From Oceanimonas marisflavi (GTDB lineage Bacteria; Pseudomonadota; Gammaproteobacteria; Enterobacterales; Aeromonadaceae), in NCBI RefSeq assembly GCF_003049725.1, contig NZ_QAGM01000020.1, positions 1-64,000 on the forward strand: a DNA stretch of 64,000 bases, in the 5' to 3' direction. Of this stretch, positions 17,821 to 26,963 are shown in pieces. Below the pieces are notes generated by a model. That model made no database searches. It had not been told where the DNA came from and saw only the letters and a list, made by a program, of their open reading frames with translations. Both the position numbers and the translations under genes were made by a program. How positions within the stretch are numbered: position 1 is the stretch's first letter; every line of letters starts with the position of its first letter.

Positions 17821-19059
17821 ATGGCCTATCAAAGAACCATGTTGGCAGCGGCCATTGCCTGTGCCCTTGCCGGCACATCCTCCCCGGCGCTGGCCGACAC
17901 TCAGGAGCTGGAGCAACTCAAGCGCCAGCTGGGTACCCTGCTTGACCGGGTAGAGCAACTTGAAACCAAAACCCGCGATGCCGAAGCTCGTGCGGCCGCC
18001 GCCGAAGCCCGGGCCGGGCGCGCCATGCCGGCGGCAAAACCCACCGCAGTGCACTCCGGTAACGAAAAAATACGGGTCAATGTGTCCGGGCATGTTAACC
18101 GGGCGTTGCTGGCGGTGGACGATGGTGAGGAAACCGAGCTTTACCATGTGGACAACGACAGCTCTTCAACCCGGTTAAGGGTGATCGGGGAAGGGGACGT
18201 CAGTCCCGAGCTGACGGTGGGTACCGCCATTGAGGTGCAGCTCGAGTCCAACTCCTCCTTTGCCGTCAGTCAGGACGACGAGGCTCCCGGCGGCGACACC
18301 CTTTCCCTTTCCGACCGCCGGCTGGAGGTGTATTTCGATCACGACCGGCTGGGCAAGCTGTGGGTCGGTAAGGGCTGGACCGCCAGTGAAGACAGCTCGG
18401 AGATGGATCTGTCGGGTACCGCCCTGGCCGGTTATTCCTCCACCGCCGATATTGCCGGTGGCATCAAGTTCCGGGATGAGTCCGGTAATCTGAGCAGCAA
18501 CACCGTGGGCGACAGCTTTATCAACCTGGATGGTCTGGGCCGCCGGGACCGCCTGCGTTACGACACCCCCACCCTTGGCGGCGTTCGCCTGGCGGTGAGC
18601 GCGGTGGAAGACAGCGCCTGGGATGCGGCCCTGAACTATGCCGCCGACTATAACCTGGGCAAGCTGGCCGCCGCCGTGGCCTATTCGGATCAGGAAAGCA
18701 ACGACGGTCAGGTAAACGGCTCGGCGTCGTTTCTGCATACCAGCGGGGTGAGTGTCACCCTGGCCGCCGGTGAGCGTGACAGCGGTGAGCAGGATCCCAA
18801 TTTTGTCTACGGCAAGCTGGGTTATCAGAACCAGTGGTTCAGCGCCGGTAACACCGCCATGTCGGTGGATTACCATGTCGCCAATCACGCCGATCAGCGC
18901 AGCGACAAGGCCACTTCGGTGGGGGTGCAGATGGTGCAGAGTGTCGACGACTGGGCCACCGAGCTCTATGTGGGCTACCGCAATTATGATCTTGAACGCG
19001 CCAACGAGCCGCTGGACGATGCCAATGCCCTGATCGCCGGTGCCCGTATCAAGTTCTAG
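17821..19059 (+). CDS. Outer-membrane porin with N-terminal coiled coil
   Basis: The 412-aa protein has a signal peptide ending in SSPALA-DT. A short heptad region follows (QELEQLKRQLGTLLDRVEQLETKTRDAEARAAAAEAR, about residues 24-60), then a beta-rich domain with many alternating-hydrophobic strands and a terminal ANALIAGARIKF ending in aromatic Phe, typical of porins. The coiled coil is reminiscent of DcaP-type trimeric porins. AAAAGGAG supports the ATG at 17821 rather than 17797. The substrate is unknown. A mini-lipoprotein follows 8 bases downstream. Confidence 0.85.
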   Translation: MAYQRTMLAAAIACALAGTSSPALADTQELEQLKRQLGTLLDRVEQLETKTRDAEARAAAAEARAGRAMPAAKPTAVHSGNEKIRVNVSGHVNRALLAVDDGEETELYHVDNDSSSTRLRVIGEGDVSPELTVGTAIEVQLESNSSFAVSQDDEAPGGDTLSLSDRRLEVYFDHDRLGKLWVGKGWTASEDSSEMDLSGTALAGYSSTADIAGGIKFRDESGNLSSNTVGDSFINLDGLGRRDRLRYDTPTLGGVRLAVSAVEDSAWDAALNYAADYNLGKLAAAVAYSDQESNDGQVNGSASFLHTSGVSVTLAAGERDSGEQDPNFVYGKLGYQNQWFSAGNTAMSVDYHVANHADQRSDKATSVGVQMVQSVDDWATELYVGYRNYDLERANEPLDDANALIAGARIKF

Positions 19060-19067
19060 GAGTGTGC

Positions 19068-19208
19068 ATGAAAACAGGCATTGTGCTGATGGTGCTGTTA
19101 CTGGGCGGCTGCGGTGGCACGCCGGCCAGCTATCACAGTGAGCGGGAAATTCCCGAAGGACCGGGTCTGCTGACCGGCGAGGACGGCGTTTACCAGTACC
19201 GGCGCTGA
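19068..19208 (+). CDS. Mini-lipoprotein, 46 aa
   Basis: MKTGIVLMVLLLGGCGGTPA gives a signal peptide with lipobox LLGGC (Cys15); the mature part is only about 32 residues, ending DGVYQYRR. TAGGAG overlaps the porin stop codon and serves this ATG, so it is co-transcribed with the porin and probably coupled. It may be an accessory peptide of the porin, but no homologue is recognised. Confidence 0.65.
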   Translation: MKTGIVLMVLLLGGCGGTPASYHSEREIPEGPGLLTGEDGVYQYRR

Positions 19209-19295
19209 AAGCGGTGAAGGGCGGGGTGCATTATGGCTTTCGCAGTGAGGCTGTGATAACAAGAGGTGACCAATTGGATTCATTCGGGAGCCTTT

Positions 19296-20027
19296 ATGCT
19301 GGACATTCTCATTATGCTGGTGCTGACCCTGGTGGCAGGCATGGCCATGCCTGCCGGTGCCCTGCTGGCGCGTATTGAGCGTATTCACCCCAACTGGCTG
19401 GAAAACGAATTTCGCCATTCGGTGGTGGCCTTTGGTGGGGGGGCTTTGCTTTCTGCGGTGGCGCTGGTGCTGGTGCCGGAAGGCGCCGCCCGGCTGCAGG
19501 CGGGCACGGCGGCGCTGTGCTTTGCCGGCGGCGGGCTGGCGTTTATGGTCCTCGACATGCTGCTCTATCACCTGAAAACCCGTGCCGGTCAGCTGGCGGC
19601 CATGCTGTCGGACTTTATTCCCGAGTCGCTGGCGCTGGGGGCCGCCTTTGCCTATGGCAGCAAGAGCGGCGCCATATTGCTGGCGGGGCTGATGGCACTG
19701 CAGAACCTGCCGGAAGGCTTTAACGCCTACCGGGAGCTGTCTGCAAACGCCAGGCCCGGCAACGGCCGGGGGTGGGCGGTGAAGTCCTTTGTGCTGATGT
19801 CTATGCTGGGGCCGGCGGCGGCGCTGGCGGGCTATTTCTGGTTGTCGGCCAATCCGCCGCTGGTCTCCGGCATCATGCTGTTTGCCGCCGGCGGCATTCT
19901 CTACTCGGTGTTTCAGGACATTGCTCCCCAGGCGGTGCTGAAGCGGCACTGGGCTCCCCCCATGGGCGCTGTGCTGGGTTTTCTGCTGGGCATTCTCGGC
20001 CACATGATGATCGGCCACGGTGCCTGA
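19296..20027 (+). CDS. ZIP-family divalent metal transporter
   Basis: The 243-aa integral membrane protein has about eight hydrophobic segments. The metal-binding helices typical of ZIP permeases are recognisable: LIPESLALGAAFAYGSKSG (near ESLALG) and LMALQNLPEGFNAYRELS (QNLPEG). It probably takes up zinc, iron or another divalent cation in the GufA/ZupT style. GGGAG before the ATG at 19296 fixes the start; the frame extends upstream to 19266. Specificity cannot be told from sequence. Confidence 0.85.
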   Translation: MLDILIMLVLTLVAGMAMPAGALLARIERIHPNWLENEFRHSVVAFGGGALLSAVALVLVPEGAARLQAGTAALCFAGGGLAFMVLDMLLYHLKTRAGQLAAMLSDFIPESLALGAAFAYGSKSGAILLAGLMALQNLPEGFNAYRELSANARPGNGRGWAVKSFVLMSMLGPAAALAGYFWLSANPPLVSGIMLFAAGGILYSVFQDIAPQAVLKRHWAPPMGAVLGFLLGILGHMMIGHGA

Positions 20028-20115
20028 GTACGCTGCACGGAATAAAACGGTATAGCGCCTGCCGCCCGGGACCGGCTTTTGGTATTATTTGCGTTTTAGC
20101 AACGGAAACACCGCC

Positions 20116-22035
20116 GTGGATCCCATCGACAGCAGCGCACTATTCAACCCCGAGGGGCCCCTGGCTCAGGCGATAGAGGGCTTCAGCCCCCGTGCTCCCC
20201 AGGTGGACATGTCGGCGGCGGTAGCGCAGGCGCTGACCGATCGCATTCCACTGGTGGTGGAGGCGGGTACCGGTACCGGCAAAACCTTTGCCTATCTGGC
20301 GCCGGCCCTGGCCGCCGGCAAGAAGGTGGTGGTGAGCACCGGCTCGCGCAACCTGCAGGAGCAGCTCTACCACCGGGATCTGCCCACTCTGGTCAAGGCA
20401 CTGGACTATGCCCAGCCGGTGGCCCTGCTCAAGGGCCGGGCCAACTACCTGTGTATCGAGCGCCTGGGCCGGCTCAATGACGCTGTGCCCGGGCTGTCAT
20501 CCGAGGCGCTGGCCGATTTGCAACGGGTAAAACGCTTTGCACCGCTCACCACCACCGGGGACGTGGGCGACATTCCCGGCCTGCCCGAGCGCAGCGAGAT
20601 CCTGCCCCTGGTCACCAGTACCAACGACAACTGTGCCGGCCGTGACTGCGCCCACTATCAGGACTGTCATCTGGTCAGGGCCCGCAACCGGGCCCTTGAG
20701 GCGCAGGTGGTGGTGGTGAATCATCATCTGTTTTTTGCCGATATGGCGGTGCGCGATACCGGCTTTGGCCAGCTGATCCCCGATGCCGAGCTGTATATTC
20801 TCGATGAGGCCCATCAGCTGCCCGACATCGCCGGCCAGTATTTTGGCCAGAGCCAGTCCAGCCGCCAGATGACCGACTTTGCCCGGGATCTGCGGCTGGC
20901 GCAAAAGACCGAGGCCAAAGACATGGCCCAGCTTGTCAAGGCGGCGGATCAGCTGGAGCGCAATGCCCAGGATTTTCGTCTGGCCTTTGGCCTGGACACC
21001 GGCCGGGGCCAGCTCAGATCTGCCCTGGCGCGGCCTGCGGTAGCCCAGGCCCTTGCCCGGCTGACCGACAGTCTCGGCTTTACCCATGAGGTGCTGAAGC
21101 TGTGTCTGGGGCGGGGTGAGCAGCTGGATCAGTGCTTTGAACGGCTGATTGGCCTGCGCACTCAGCTGGAAACGCTGACCCGGGTGGAGGAAAACGGCTA
21201 TTCCTTCTGGTATGACTGCAGCCGGTTGCATGTGACCCTGCACAAGACCCCGCTGTCGGTGGCCGAGCGCTTTGCCGCCGAGCTGGCGCGGGAACAAACC
21301 AGCTGGGTGTTTACCTCCGCCACCCTGGCCGTGGGGGCCAGTTTTGAGCACTTTTGCGCCGATCTGGGACTCACAGAGTGTCGCACCTTGCAATTGGACA
21401 GCCCTTTTGATTACCCTCGCCAGTCGCGCCTGTGCGTGCCCCGCTATCTGCCCGAAACCAGCGGGGCAGGCCGGGGACGGCAGCTGGCCAACAGCCTGCT
21501 TGAGACCATAGCGCGGGTGCCCGGTGGCACTTTCTTTCTGTGCACCAGCTATCAGGTGATGCGGGAGGTGGCCGAGGTGCTGCGCGCCCGTCTGGATCGC
21601 ACCGTGCTGATGCAGGGAGAAGACAACAAGGTGCGGTTGCTGGAGCAGTTCAGCCAGGACGGCCAGGCCGTGCTGGTGGCCACCAGCAGTTTCTGGGAAG
21701 GTATAGATGTGCGCGGCCGCGCCCTGCAGTGCGTGGTGATCGACAAGTTGCCTTTTGCCGCCCCCGACGATCCCTTGCTCAGTGCCCGGCTGGAAGACTG
21801 CCGCCGCCGGGGCGAAGATGGCTTTGCCCGGGTTCAGCTGCCCAGGGCCATTATTACCCTCAAGCAGGGGGTGGGCCGCCTGATCCGCGATGTGGAAGAC
21901 AGAGGCGTGCTGGTGATCACCGATGCACGCCTGGTAAACCGGGCCTATGGCGCCGACTTTATTGCCAGCCTGCCGGCCATGCCGCGCACCCGCAGCCTGC
22001 CGGCGCTGAATGAATTTTTGTCAAATCTGGAGTAA
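20116..22035 (+). CDS. yoaA: DinG/XPD-family ATP-dependent helicase YoaA
   Basis: The 639-aa superfamily 2 helicase has Walker A GTGTGKTFAYLAP near residue 50, an Fe-S cluster region with Cys in NYLCIERL and in NCAGRDCAHYQDCHL, the DEAH box ILDEAHQLPDIA and C-terminal motif VI GVGRLIRD. In E. coli YoaA works with the DNA polymerase chi subunit in replication repair. The frame opens at a TTG (20089), but the GTG at 20116 starts DPIDSSALFNPEGPLAQAIEG, which fits the family better. It lies directly upstream of tsaB, as yoaA does in relatives. Confidence 0.92.
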   Translation: MDPIDSSALFNPEGPLAQAIEGFSPRAPQVDMSAAVAQALTDRIPLVVEAGTGTGKTFAYLAPALAAGKKVVVSTGSRNLQEQLYHRDLPTLVKALDYAQPVALLKGRANYLCIERLGRLNDAVPGLSSEALADLQRVKRFAPLTTTGDVGDIPGLPERSEILPLVTSTNDNCAGRDCAHYQDCHLVRARNRALEAQVVVVNHHLFFADMAVRDTGFGQLIPDAELYILDEAHQLPDIAGQYFGQSQSSRQMTDFARDLRLAQKTEAKDMAQLVKAADQLERNAQDFRLAFGLDTGRGQLRSALARPAVAQALARLTDSLGFTHEVLKLCLGRGEQLDQCFERLIGLRTQLETLTRVEENGYSFWYDCSRLHVTLHKTPLSVAERFAAELAREQTSWVFTSATLAVGASFEHFCADLGLTECRTLQLDSPFDYPRQSRLCVPRYLPETSGAGRGRQLANSLLETIARVPGGTFFLCTSYQVMREVAEVLRARLDRTVLMQGEDNKVRLLEQFSQDGQAVLVATSSFWEGIDVRGRALQCVVIDKLPFAAPDDPLLSARLEDCRRRGEDGFARVQLPRAIITLKQGVGRLIRDVEDRGVLVITDARLVNRAYGADFIASLPAMPRTRSLPALNEFLSNLE

Positions 22036-22041
22036 TCACCC

Positions 22042-22722
22042 ATGAGCCTGTTAATGGCCATTGATACCGCCACCGAAGCCTGCTCCGCCGCCCTGTGGCA
22101 GGATGGCGCCATTCTCAGCCGCTATCAGGTGGCGCCCCGGGGCCATACCGAACTGATTTTGCCCATGGTGCAGGAGCTGCTGGACGAAGCCGGAGTGACC
22201 CTGTCCCGGCTTGACGGCCTGGCCTTTGGCCGTGGTCCCGGCTCCTTTACCGGCGTGCGCATTACCCTGGGAGTGGCCCAGGGGCTGGCCTTTGGCGCCG
22301 ATCTGCCCTTGTTTGGCATATCCAATTTGCAGGCGCTGGCGCAGGGGGCTCATCGCCATACCGGCTGCAACCGTGTACTGTCTGCCATCGATGCCCGCAT
22401 GGGCGAAATTTATGTGGGCGGCTTTGAGCTTGAAAACGGCGTGATGATGGAAACTCATCCGGAGCAAGTGCTGGCGCCGGATGAGTTTCTTGCCGCCGGC
22501 GATGAGCGCTGGCAGCAGGGCGCCGGCAGCGGCTTTGTCACCTATTCTGAACTCACCAGCCGGGTAAATGCCCTGTGCGAGGCGGTGCCTTTTCCCGAAG
22601 CGCGCGACATGCTGCCCGCCGCGTTACGGGATCTGGCCGCCGGCAAGGGGGTCAGCGCCGCCGAGGCCAGGCCGGTATACTTGAGAGACAAGGTAACCTG
22701 GCAGAAGCTGCCCGGTCGCTAA
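22042..22722 (+). CDS. tsaB: tRNA threonylcarbamoyladenosine synthesis protein TsaB
   Basis: The 226-aa ASKHA-fold protein is the partner of TsaD in making t6A37 in tRNAs that read ANN codons. MAIDTATEACSAALW and FGRGPGSFTGVRITLGVAQG are the conserved nucleotide-fold blocks, and INYVGG-type IDARMGEIYVGGFEL follows. The C-terminal end AAEARPVYLRDKVTWQKLPG is canonical. It is 6 bases after yoaA, so they are likely co-transcribed. Confidence 0.95.
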   Translation: MSLLMAIDTATEACSAALWQDGAILSRYQVAPRGHTELILPMVQELLDEAGVTLSRLDGLAFGRGPGSFTGVRITLGVAQGLAFGADLPLFGISNLQALAQGAHRHTGCNRVLSAIDARMGEIYVGGFELENGVMMETHPEQVLAPDEFLAAGDERWQQGAGSGFVTYSELTSRVNALCEAVPFPEARDMLPAALRDLAAGKGVSAAEARPVYLRDKVTWQKLPGR

Positions 22723-22731
22723 GGAGTCGGG

Positions 22732-22878
22732 GTGACCATATTCTATTCGTTTACCCGGGAAGAAACGCCGCTGATGTTTCCCCAGCGGCCCTATCACCGT
22801 ACCCGTCAGTGTACGCGCCGCCGCCAGCGCCAGCGTCAGCGCCTGTTGCGCCAGTGGCACCGGCAGCGGCGCCGGTAA
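22732..22878 (+). CDS. Possible arginine-rich micro-protein, 48 aa
   Basis: A GTG start at 22732 is preceded by AAGGAG at 5-6 bases spacing, 9 bases after the tsaB stop. The product begins MTIFYSFTREETPLMFPQRP and continues into a very basic tail with about 17 Arg, ending RQWHRQRRR. There is no hydrophobic segment. It could bind nucleic acid or be a spurious frame in GC-rich DNA; the well-placed ribosome site is the main support. Confidence 0.4.
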   Translation: MTIFYSFTREETPLMFPQRPYHRTRQCTRRRQRQRQRLLRQWHRQRRR

Positions 22879-22938
22879 GCGGCGTTAACTTATTTTTTCA
22901 GGCCCGGCATAATTCGGGCCATGCCAGACAGAGTCCGC

Positions 22939-24033
22939 ATGACTTATACCATTATTACCGATAACCAGACTCTGGCGGATTTCTGCCAGACCAACGCCAG
23001 CGTACTGGCGATAGACACCGAGTTTGTTCGCACCCGTACCTATTATGCCCGTCCGGGCCTGTATCAAATTAACGATGGTGAACGCACCGCACTGGTGGAT
23101 CCGCTGGCGGTGACCGACATGAGCCCGTTGTGGCGGCTGCTGCATGATTCGGGCCGGCTGTGCCTGCTGCATGCGGGAGGCGAAGATCTGGAGCTGTTTC
23201 AGCACCAGAGTGGCGCCCTGCCGGCCAGGGTGCACGACACTCAGCTGGCCGCGGCCTTTCTTGGCCTTGGCACTCAGCTGGGTTTTGCCCCGCTGGTGGA
23301 GCAGCTGCTGGGTGTCAGTCTCGACAAGGCCCACGCCCGTACCGACTGGCTGGCCCGGCCCTTGTCGGCGGCCCAGCTCAGCTATGCCGCCGATGACGTG
23401 ATTTATCTCTATCCGCTGTATCAGAAACTGCATGAGCAGCTGGCGCAGAAGGGGCTGCTGGACTGGTTCGAGCAGGAGTGTGAGTGGGCGGTAAAACGCC
23501 GGAGTGTGAGCGTAAAGCCCGAGCTGGCCTATCTGGAAGCCAAGAACGCCTGGACCCTGGACCGGCAGGCTCTGGGCATTTTGCAGCGGTTGTGCGAATG
23601 GCGGCTGAATGAGGCTCGCAGGCGGGATCTGGCGGTCAACTTTGTGGTACGCGAGGCGCACCTGTTGCGGGTGGCCGAGCGGGCGCCACAAAGCCTGACC
23701 GATCTCAACCGGCTGGGACTGGAGCCCATGGAGATCAAGCGTCATGGCCAGACCCTGCTGGCGCTGGTGCAACAGGCGCTGGCGGCACCGGAAAGCTGGC
23801 CCGAGCCGGTACAGCGGCTGGTGGACTTTCCCGGCTACAAGGCCGAGCTCAAGCGCATTCGCGGCCTGGTGGAGCAGGCCGGCGAAGCATCCGGCGTGCC
23901 GGCAGAGCTGATAGCTTCAAAGCGGCTGATCCATCAGTATCTGAGCTGGAAGTGGCGGCTGGAAGAGAGCGAAGACGCTCTGCCGGCGCTGCTGCAGGGC
24001 TGGCGCGGCGAATTGCTGCAAAGCAGACTGTAA
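22939..24033 (+). CDS. rnd: Ribonuclease D
   Basis: The 364-aa DEDD-type 3'-5' exoribonuclease matures tRNA and other small RNAs. Exonuclease motifs are AIDTEFVRTRTYY (Asp and Glu), LHAGGEDLELF, VHDTQLAAAF and the Y-containing LSYAADDVIYLYPLY. An HRDC domain (about 210-290) follows, then a second HRDC-like region. The frame starts at 22921, but MTYTIITDNQTLADFC from 22939 aligns with known starts. It is convergent with minE, with a shared terminator between. Confidence 0.95.
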   Translation: MTYTIITDNQTLADFCQTNASVLAIDTEFVRTRTYYARPGLYQINDGERTALVDPLAVTDMSPLWRLLHDSGRLCLLHAGGEDLELFQHQSGALPARVHDTQLAAAFLGLGTQLGFAPLVEQLLGVSLDKAHARTDWLARPLSAAQLSYAADDVIYLYPLYQKLHEQLAQKGLLDWFEQECEWAVKRRSVSVKPELAYLEAKNAWTLDRQALGILQRLCEWRLNEARRRDLAVNFVVREAHLLRVAERAPQSLTDLNRLGLEPMEIKRHGQTLLALVQQALAAPESWPEPVQRLVDFPGYKAELKRIRGLVEQAGEASGVPAELIASKRLIHQYLSWKWRLEESEDALPALLQGWRGELLQSRL

Positions 24034-24040
24034 TGATTAT

Positions 24041-24075
24041 AAAAACGGCGCCGTGCAAACACAGCGCCGTTTTTA
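24041..24075. terminator. Bidirectional terminator between rnd and minE
   Basis: AAAAACGGCGC pairs with GCGCCGTTTTT around a short loop, giving A-runs and T-runs on both strands between the convergent rnd and minCDE transcripts. Confidence 0.88.
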
Positions 24076-24095
24076 TTTATTTTACCATCAACGTC

Positions 24096-24374
24096 TTACG
24101 ACGCGGGTTTGTCATCCGGGTCGGGCAGCATGATGTTAAGCTCCAGCACCGAGAGGTTTTCGCCTTTCTGATCGAGCTGAACCGAGATCTGATCCAGATC
24201 GATATTTACATACTTGCGAATGACTTCCAGAATGTCCTGTTTCATCTGCGGCAGGTAGTCGGGGGTATCCCGCTGGCTGCGTTCATGAGCCACGATTATT
24301 TGCAGGCGCTCCTTGGCGAGCTTGGCGCTGCTCTGGTTCTTTCTTGAGCTGAAGAAATAGTCCAGTAGAGACAT
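24096..24374 (-). CDS. minE: Cell division topological specificity factor MinE
   Basis: The 92-aa protein stimulates MinD ATPase and drives pole-to-pole oscillation. The N-terminal membrane-targeting segment [12 protein letters not shown] is followed by the MinD-contacting helix [20 protein letters not shown] and the dimerisation domain with [20 protein letters not shown]. It is somewhat longer at the C-terminus than the E. coli protein. It lies 3 bases after minD and is the last gene of minCDE. Confidence 0.97.
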   Translation of the reverse strand: MSLLDYFFSSRKNQSSAKLAKERLQIIVAHERSQRDTPDYLPQMKQDILEVIRKYVNIDLDQISVQLDQKGENLSVLELNIMLPDPDDKPAS

Positions 24375-24377
24375 AAG

Positions 24378-25190
24378 TTAACTCCCAAAAAGTCGGCTGA
24401 AAAATCCCTTCCTTCCTTCTTCGAGGAAACGAAACTCCCGCTCTTCGCCCAGCAGGCGGGCCACGGTATCGGCATAGGCCTGACCGGCGTCGGACCCTTC
24501 GTCCAGGATCACCGGTTCACCGGCGTTGGACGCTTTGAGCACGGCCTGGGACTCGGGAATCACCCCCAGCAGCGGAATGGCCAGGATTTCCTGCACGTCT
24601 TCCACGCTCAGCATGTCGCCCCGGTTAACCCGCTCAGGGGAGTAACGGGTCAGCAGCAGGTGCTCCCGAATCGGTTCCAGGCCTTGTTCGGCCCGGCGCG
24701 ACTTGGAAGAAAGGATCCCCAGAATGCGGTCGGAGTCGCGCACCGAGGACACTTCCGGGTTGGTGGTCACAATGGCTTCATCGGCAAAGTAGAGGGCCAT
24801 CAGGGCACCGCTTTCAATGCCGGCGGGCGAATCGCAGATGATGTAGTCAAACCCCATGGTGGTGAGATCGTTGATGACCTTTTCCACGCCGTCACGGGTG
24901 AGGGCTTCCTTGTCGCGGGTTTGCGAGGCGGGCAGAATATAAAGCTGCTCCACCCGCTTGTCGCGGATCAGGGCCTGGTTAAGGTTGGCGTCACCATTGA
25001 TGACGTTGACAAAATCGTAGACCACGCGGCGTTCACAGCCCATGATCAAATCCAGGTTGCGCAGACCGATATCAAAATCGATCACCACCGTTTTATGGCC
25101 CAGTTTGGCCAGACCGGTACTGATGGCTGCGCTGGATGTGGTTTTACCCACTCCTCCCTTTCCTGAGGTGACGACAATTATCCGTGCCAT
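24378..25190 (-). CDS. minD: Septum site-determining ATPase MinD
   Basis: This 270-aa ParA/MinD-type ATPase recruits MinC to the membrane. The deviant Walker A motif SGKGGVGKTTSSAA holds the signature lysine; Walker B is VVIDFDIGLRNLD, and CDSPAGIESGAL is the switch region. The C-terminal amphipathic membrane-targeting helix is visible as EEGRKGFFSRLFGS. It sits between minC (27 bases) and minE (3 bases). Confidence 0.97.
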   Translation of the reverse strand: MARIIVVTSGKGGVGKTTSSAAISTGLAKLGHKTVVIDFDIGLRNLDLIMGCERRVVYDFVNVINGDANLNQALIRDKRVEQLYILPASQTRDKEALTRDGVEKVINDLTTMGFDYIICDSPAGIESGALMALYFADEAIVTTNPEVSSVRDSDRILGILSSKSRRAEQGLEPIREHLLLTRYSPERVNRGDMLSVEDVQEILAIPLLGVIPESQAVLKASNAGEPVILDEGSDAGQAYADTVARLLGEEREFRFLEEGRKGFFSRLFGS

Positions 25191-25217
25191 AAAGTGTGTT
25201 CCTAAGTCGAAATAAAA

Positions 25218-25895
25218 TCAGAGCCTGTCCAGCTTGAGCTGTTCGCCCGCCAGAGAAATGCTGACGGCCTGCTCCCAGTGTTCGCCCTGCAGGCCATCGC
25301 TGAGTTGATAGTGGCCGGCGACGGACACCAGCTCCGGCATCAGTTGCTGGCAGTAAATTCGTGCGTGCTCATTGCCTTTGGCTCCGGCCACCGCCCGGCC
25401 GCGCAAGGCGCCGTAAACATGAATGCTGTCATCGGCGATGACTTCGGCACCGTTACTGACGGCACCTATTACCACCAGGGAGCCATTCTGGGCATAAATC
25501 TGCTGGCCTGAACGGACCGGTCCGCGATGAACCCGGGTGCCCGGCTGGTTGAGCAGGGCTGCAGGGGGAGACTGGGGGGAAGCAGGCACCTTGCCGGTGG
25601 TCATGACAGCCAGTCCAGCCGCGCGAGCGGCGGCGCGACCCTGATCGTCGAGAATGCCGCTGACGCCTACCGGTATCAGTTCCAGTTCGCGAACGGCGGC
25701 AGACAGGGCGGCAAAGTCGGGGACTTCCGGCAATTTTTCAATATTGATAACCAGCGGCGCGGCGCGGAAAAACTCCGGCGCCTGTGCGACTTTTTCCTGA
25801 AGCTGCTGCCTGACCTGTTTTATGTCGGCCGAGGTAATATGTAAAACCGACAGGGTAAAACTGCTGCCTTTCAATTCAATGCCACGCTCCGCCAT
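25218..25895 (-). CDS. minC: Septum site-determining inhibitor MinC
   Basis: The 225-aa inhibitor of FtsZ polymerisation starts AERGIELKGSSFTLSVLHIT, aligning with E. coli MinC. The C-terminal beta-helix domain begins near RSGQQIYAQNGSLVVIGAVS, with IHVYGALRGRAVAGAKGNEHARIYCQQL conserved. The open frame extends to 25973, but a plausible promoter (TTGCCA, 15 bases, TATAAC at about 25943-25970 on the minus strand) lies inside that extension, so the ATG at 25895 is preferred. Confidence 0.93.
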   Translation of the reverse strand: MAERGIELKGSSFTLSVLHITSADIKQVRQQLQEKVAQAPEFFRAAPLVINIEKLPEVPDFAALSAAVRELELIPVGVSGILDDQGRAAARAAGLAVMTTGKVPASPQSPPAALLNQPGTRVHRGPVRSGQQIYAQNGSLVVIGAVSNGAEVIADDSIHVYGALRGRAVAGAKGNEHARIYCQQLMPELVSVAGHYQLSDGLQGEHWEQAVSISLAGEQLKLDRL

Positions 25896-26001
25896 AAGCG
25901 GCTGTCCCCCAAGGAAGTGAACCTTTTTGTTATTGGTCGTGCTGATGTTATAGTCTGCCATCCTGACTGGCAATTAAACCCGACGGATTATAGCAATTTC
26001 C

Positions 26002-26289
26002 ATGTTGTGTGCAGTGTATAAAAGCCCCAAAAAGGCCGAGACCTATCTGTTTGTTGAACGGCGCGACGATTTCTCGCGTGTTCCCGCTCCTCTGCTGGAG
26101 ACCTTTGGCACCCCGCAACTTGCGATGATGCTGAATCTGGCCAACAAGACCCGCCTGGGTATATCCGATATTGACAAGGTGCGCGAGGCCCTGCAGACCC
26201 AAGGGTTCTATCTGCAGCTGCCGCCACCGCCGGAAAACCTGCTCAAGGAACACCTGGCCCGTCAGGCTGCCGAACGCGGCGGCAAATAA
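26002..26289 (+). CDS. ycgL: YcgL-family protein
   Basis: The 95-aa protein has the YcgL domain: MLCAVYKSPKKAETYLFVER at the start, VPAPLLETFGTPQLAMMLNL in the middle and ISDIDKVREALQTQGFYLQL near the end. The protein is small, soluble and conserved next to minC in gammaproteobacteria; its function is unknown. It is divergent from minC and starts an operon with ycgM and ycgN. Confidence 0.93.
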   Translation: MLCAVYKSPKKAETYLFVERRDDFSRVPAPLLETFGTPQLAMMLNLANKTRLGISDIDKVREALQTQGFYLQLPPPPENLLKEHLARQAAERGGK

Positions 26290-26300
26290 GGAGACAATGC

Positions 26301-26963
26301 ATGTATCAGCATGTGGATCAGGAAGGCTTCGTATTACCCTATGCCACCGGCAAGGTGGTGTGCGTGGGCCGCAGTTACCGGGAGCATGCCGCAGAGCTGA
26401 ACAACCCTGTGCCCGAGCAACCCCTGTTGTTTATCAAGCCCGCCACCAGCCTGGCGCCGCTGGACGCGCCGCTGGTATTGCCGCGGGAGCTGGGCCCGGT
26501 TCATCACGAGGTGGAAGTGGCTCTTCTGGTTGGCCGGCGTTTGTGCAAGGCAACGGCAGAGCAGGCCCTTGATGCCGTGGCCGGCGTCGGGCTGGCGCTC
26601 GATCTGACCCTGCGTGCGCTGCAGGATGAGCTGAAAGGCAAGGGGCAACCCTGGGAGCGGGCCAAGGCCTTTGACGGCAGCTGCCCCATGAGTCCCTTTG
26701 TGGCTCCCGATCTGCTGTCGCCCCTGCAGCAGCTGGACTTTTCTCTTACCGTGAACGGCTCGAACAGACAGCAGGGCAATACCGGGCTGATGATGTGGTC
26801 CATGGGCGAGTTGCTGGCCGATATCAGCCACAGTTTTACCCTGATGCCCGGCGACATTGTGCTCACCGGCACACCCAAGGGTGTGGCTGAGCTGCAGGGC
26901 GGTGATGAGCTTGTGCTGACACTGGACAACAAGTTCGTCTTTGAGGCGAAGGTAGCGAACTAA
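26301..26963 (+). CDS. ycgM: Fumarylacetoacetate hydrolase-family protein
   Basis: The 220-aa FAH-fold enzyme resembles YcgM, a predicted acylpyruvate hydrolase or oxaloacetate tautomerase. Metal ligands of the family appear in HHEVEVALLVG (E-x-E) and LALDLTLRALQDELKGKG (Asp). FDGSCPMSPFV and GDIVLTGTPKGVAELQGGD are conserved. AAGGAGACAATGC lies before the ATG. The gene ends directly before ycgN, consistent with one transcript. Confidence 0.9.
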   Translation: MYQHVDQEGFVLPYATGKVVCVGRSYREHAAELNNPVPEQPLLFIKPATSLAPLDAPLVLPRELGPVHHEVEVALLVGRRLCKATAEQALDAVAGVGLALDLTLRALQDELKGKGQPWERAKAFDGSCPMSPFVAPDLLSPLQQLDFSLTVNGSNRQQGNTGLMMWSMGELLADISHSFTLMPGDIVLTGTPKGVAELQGGDELVLTLDNKFVFEAKVAN

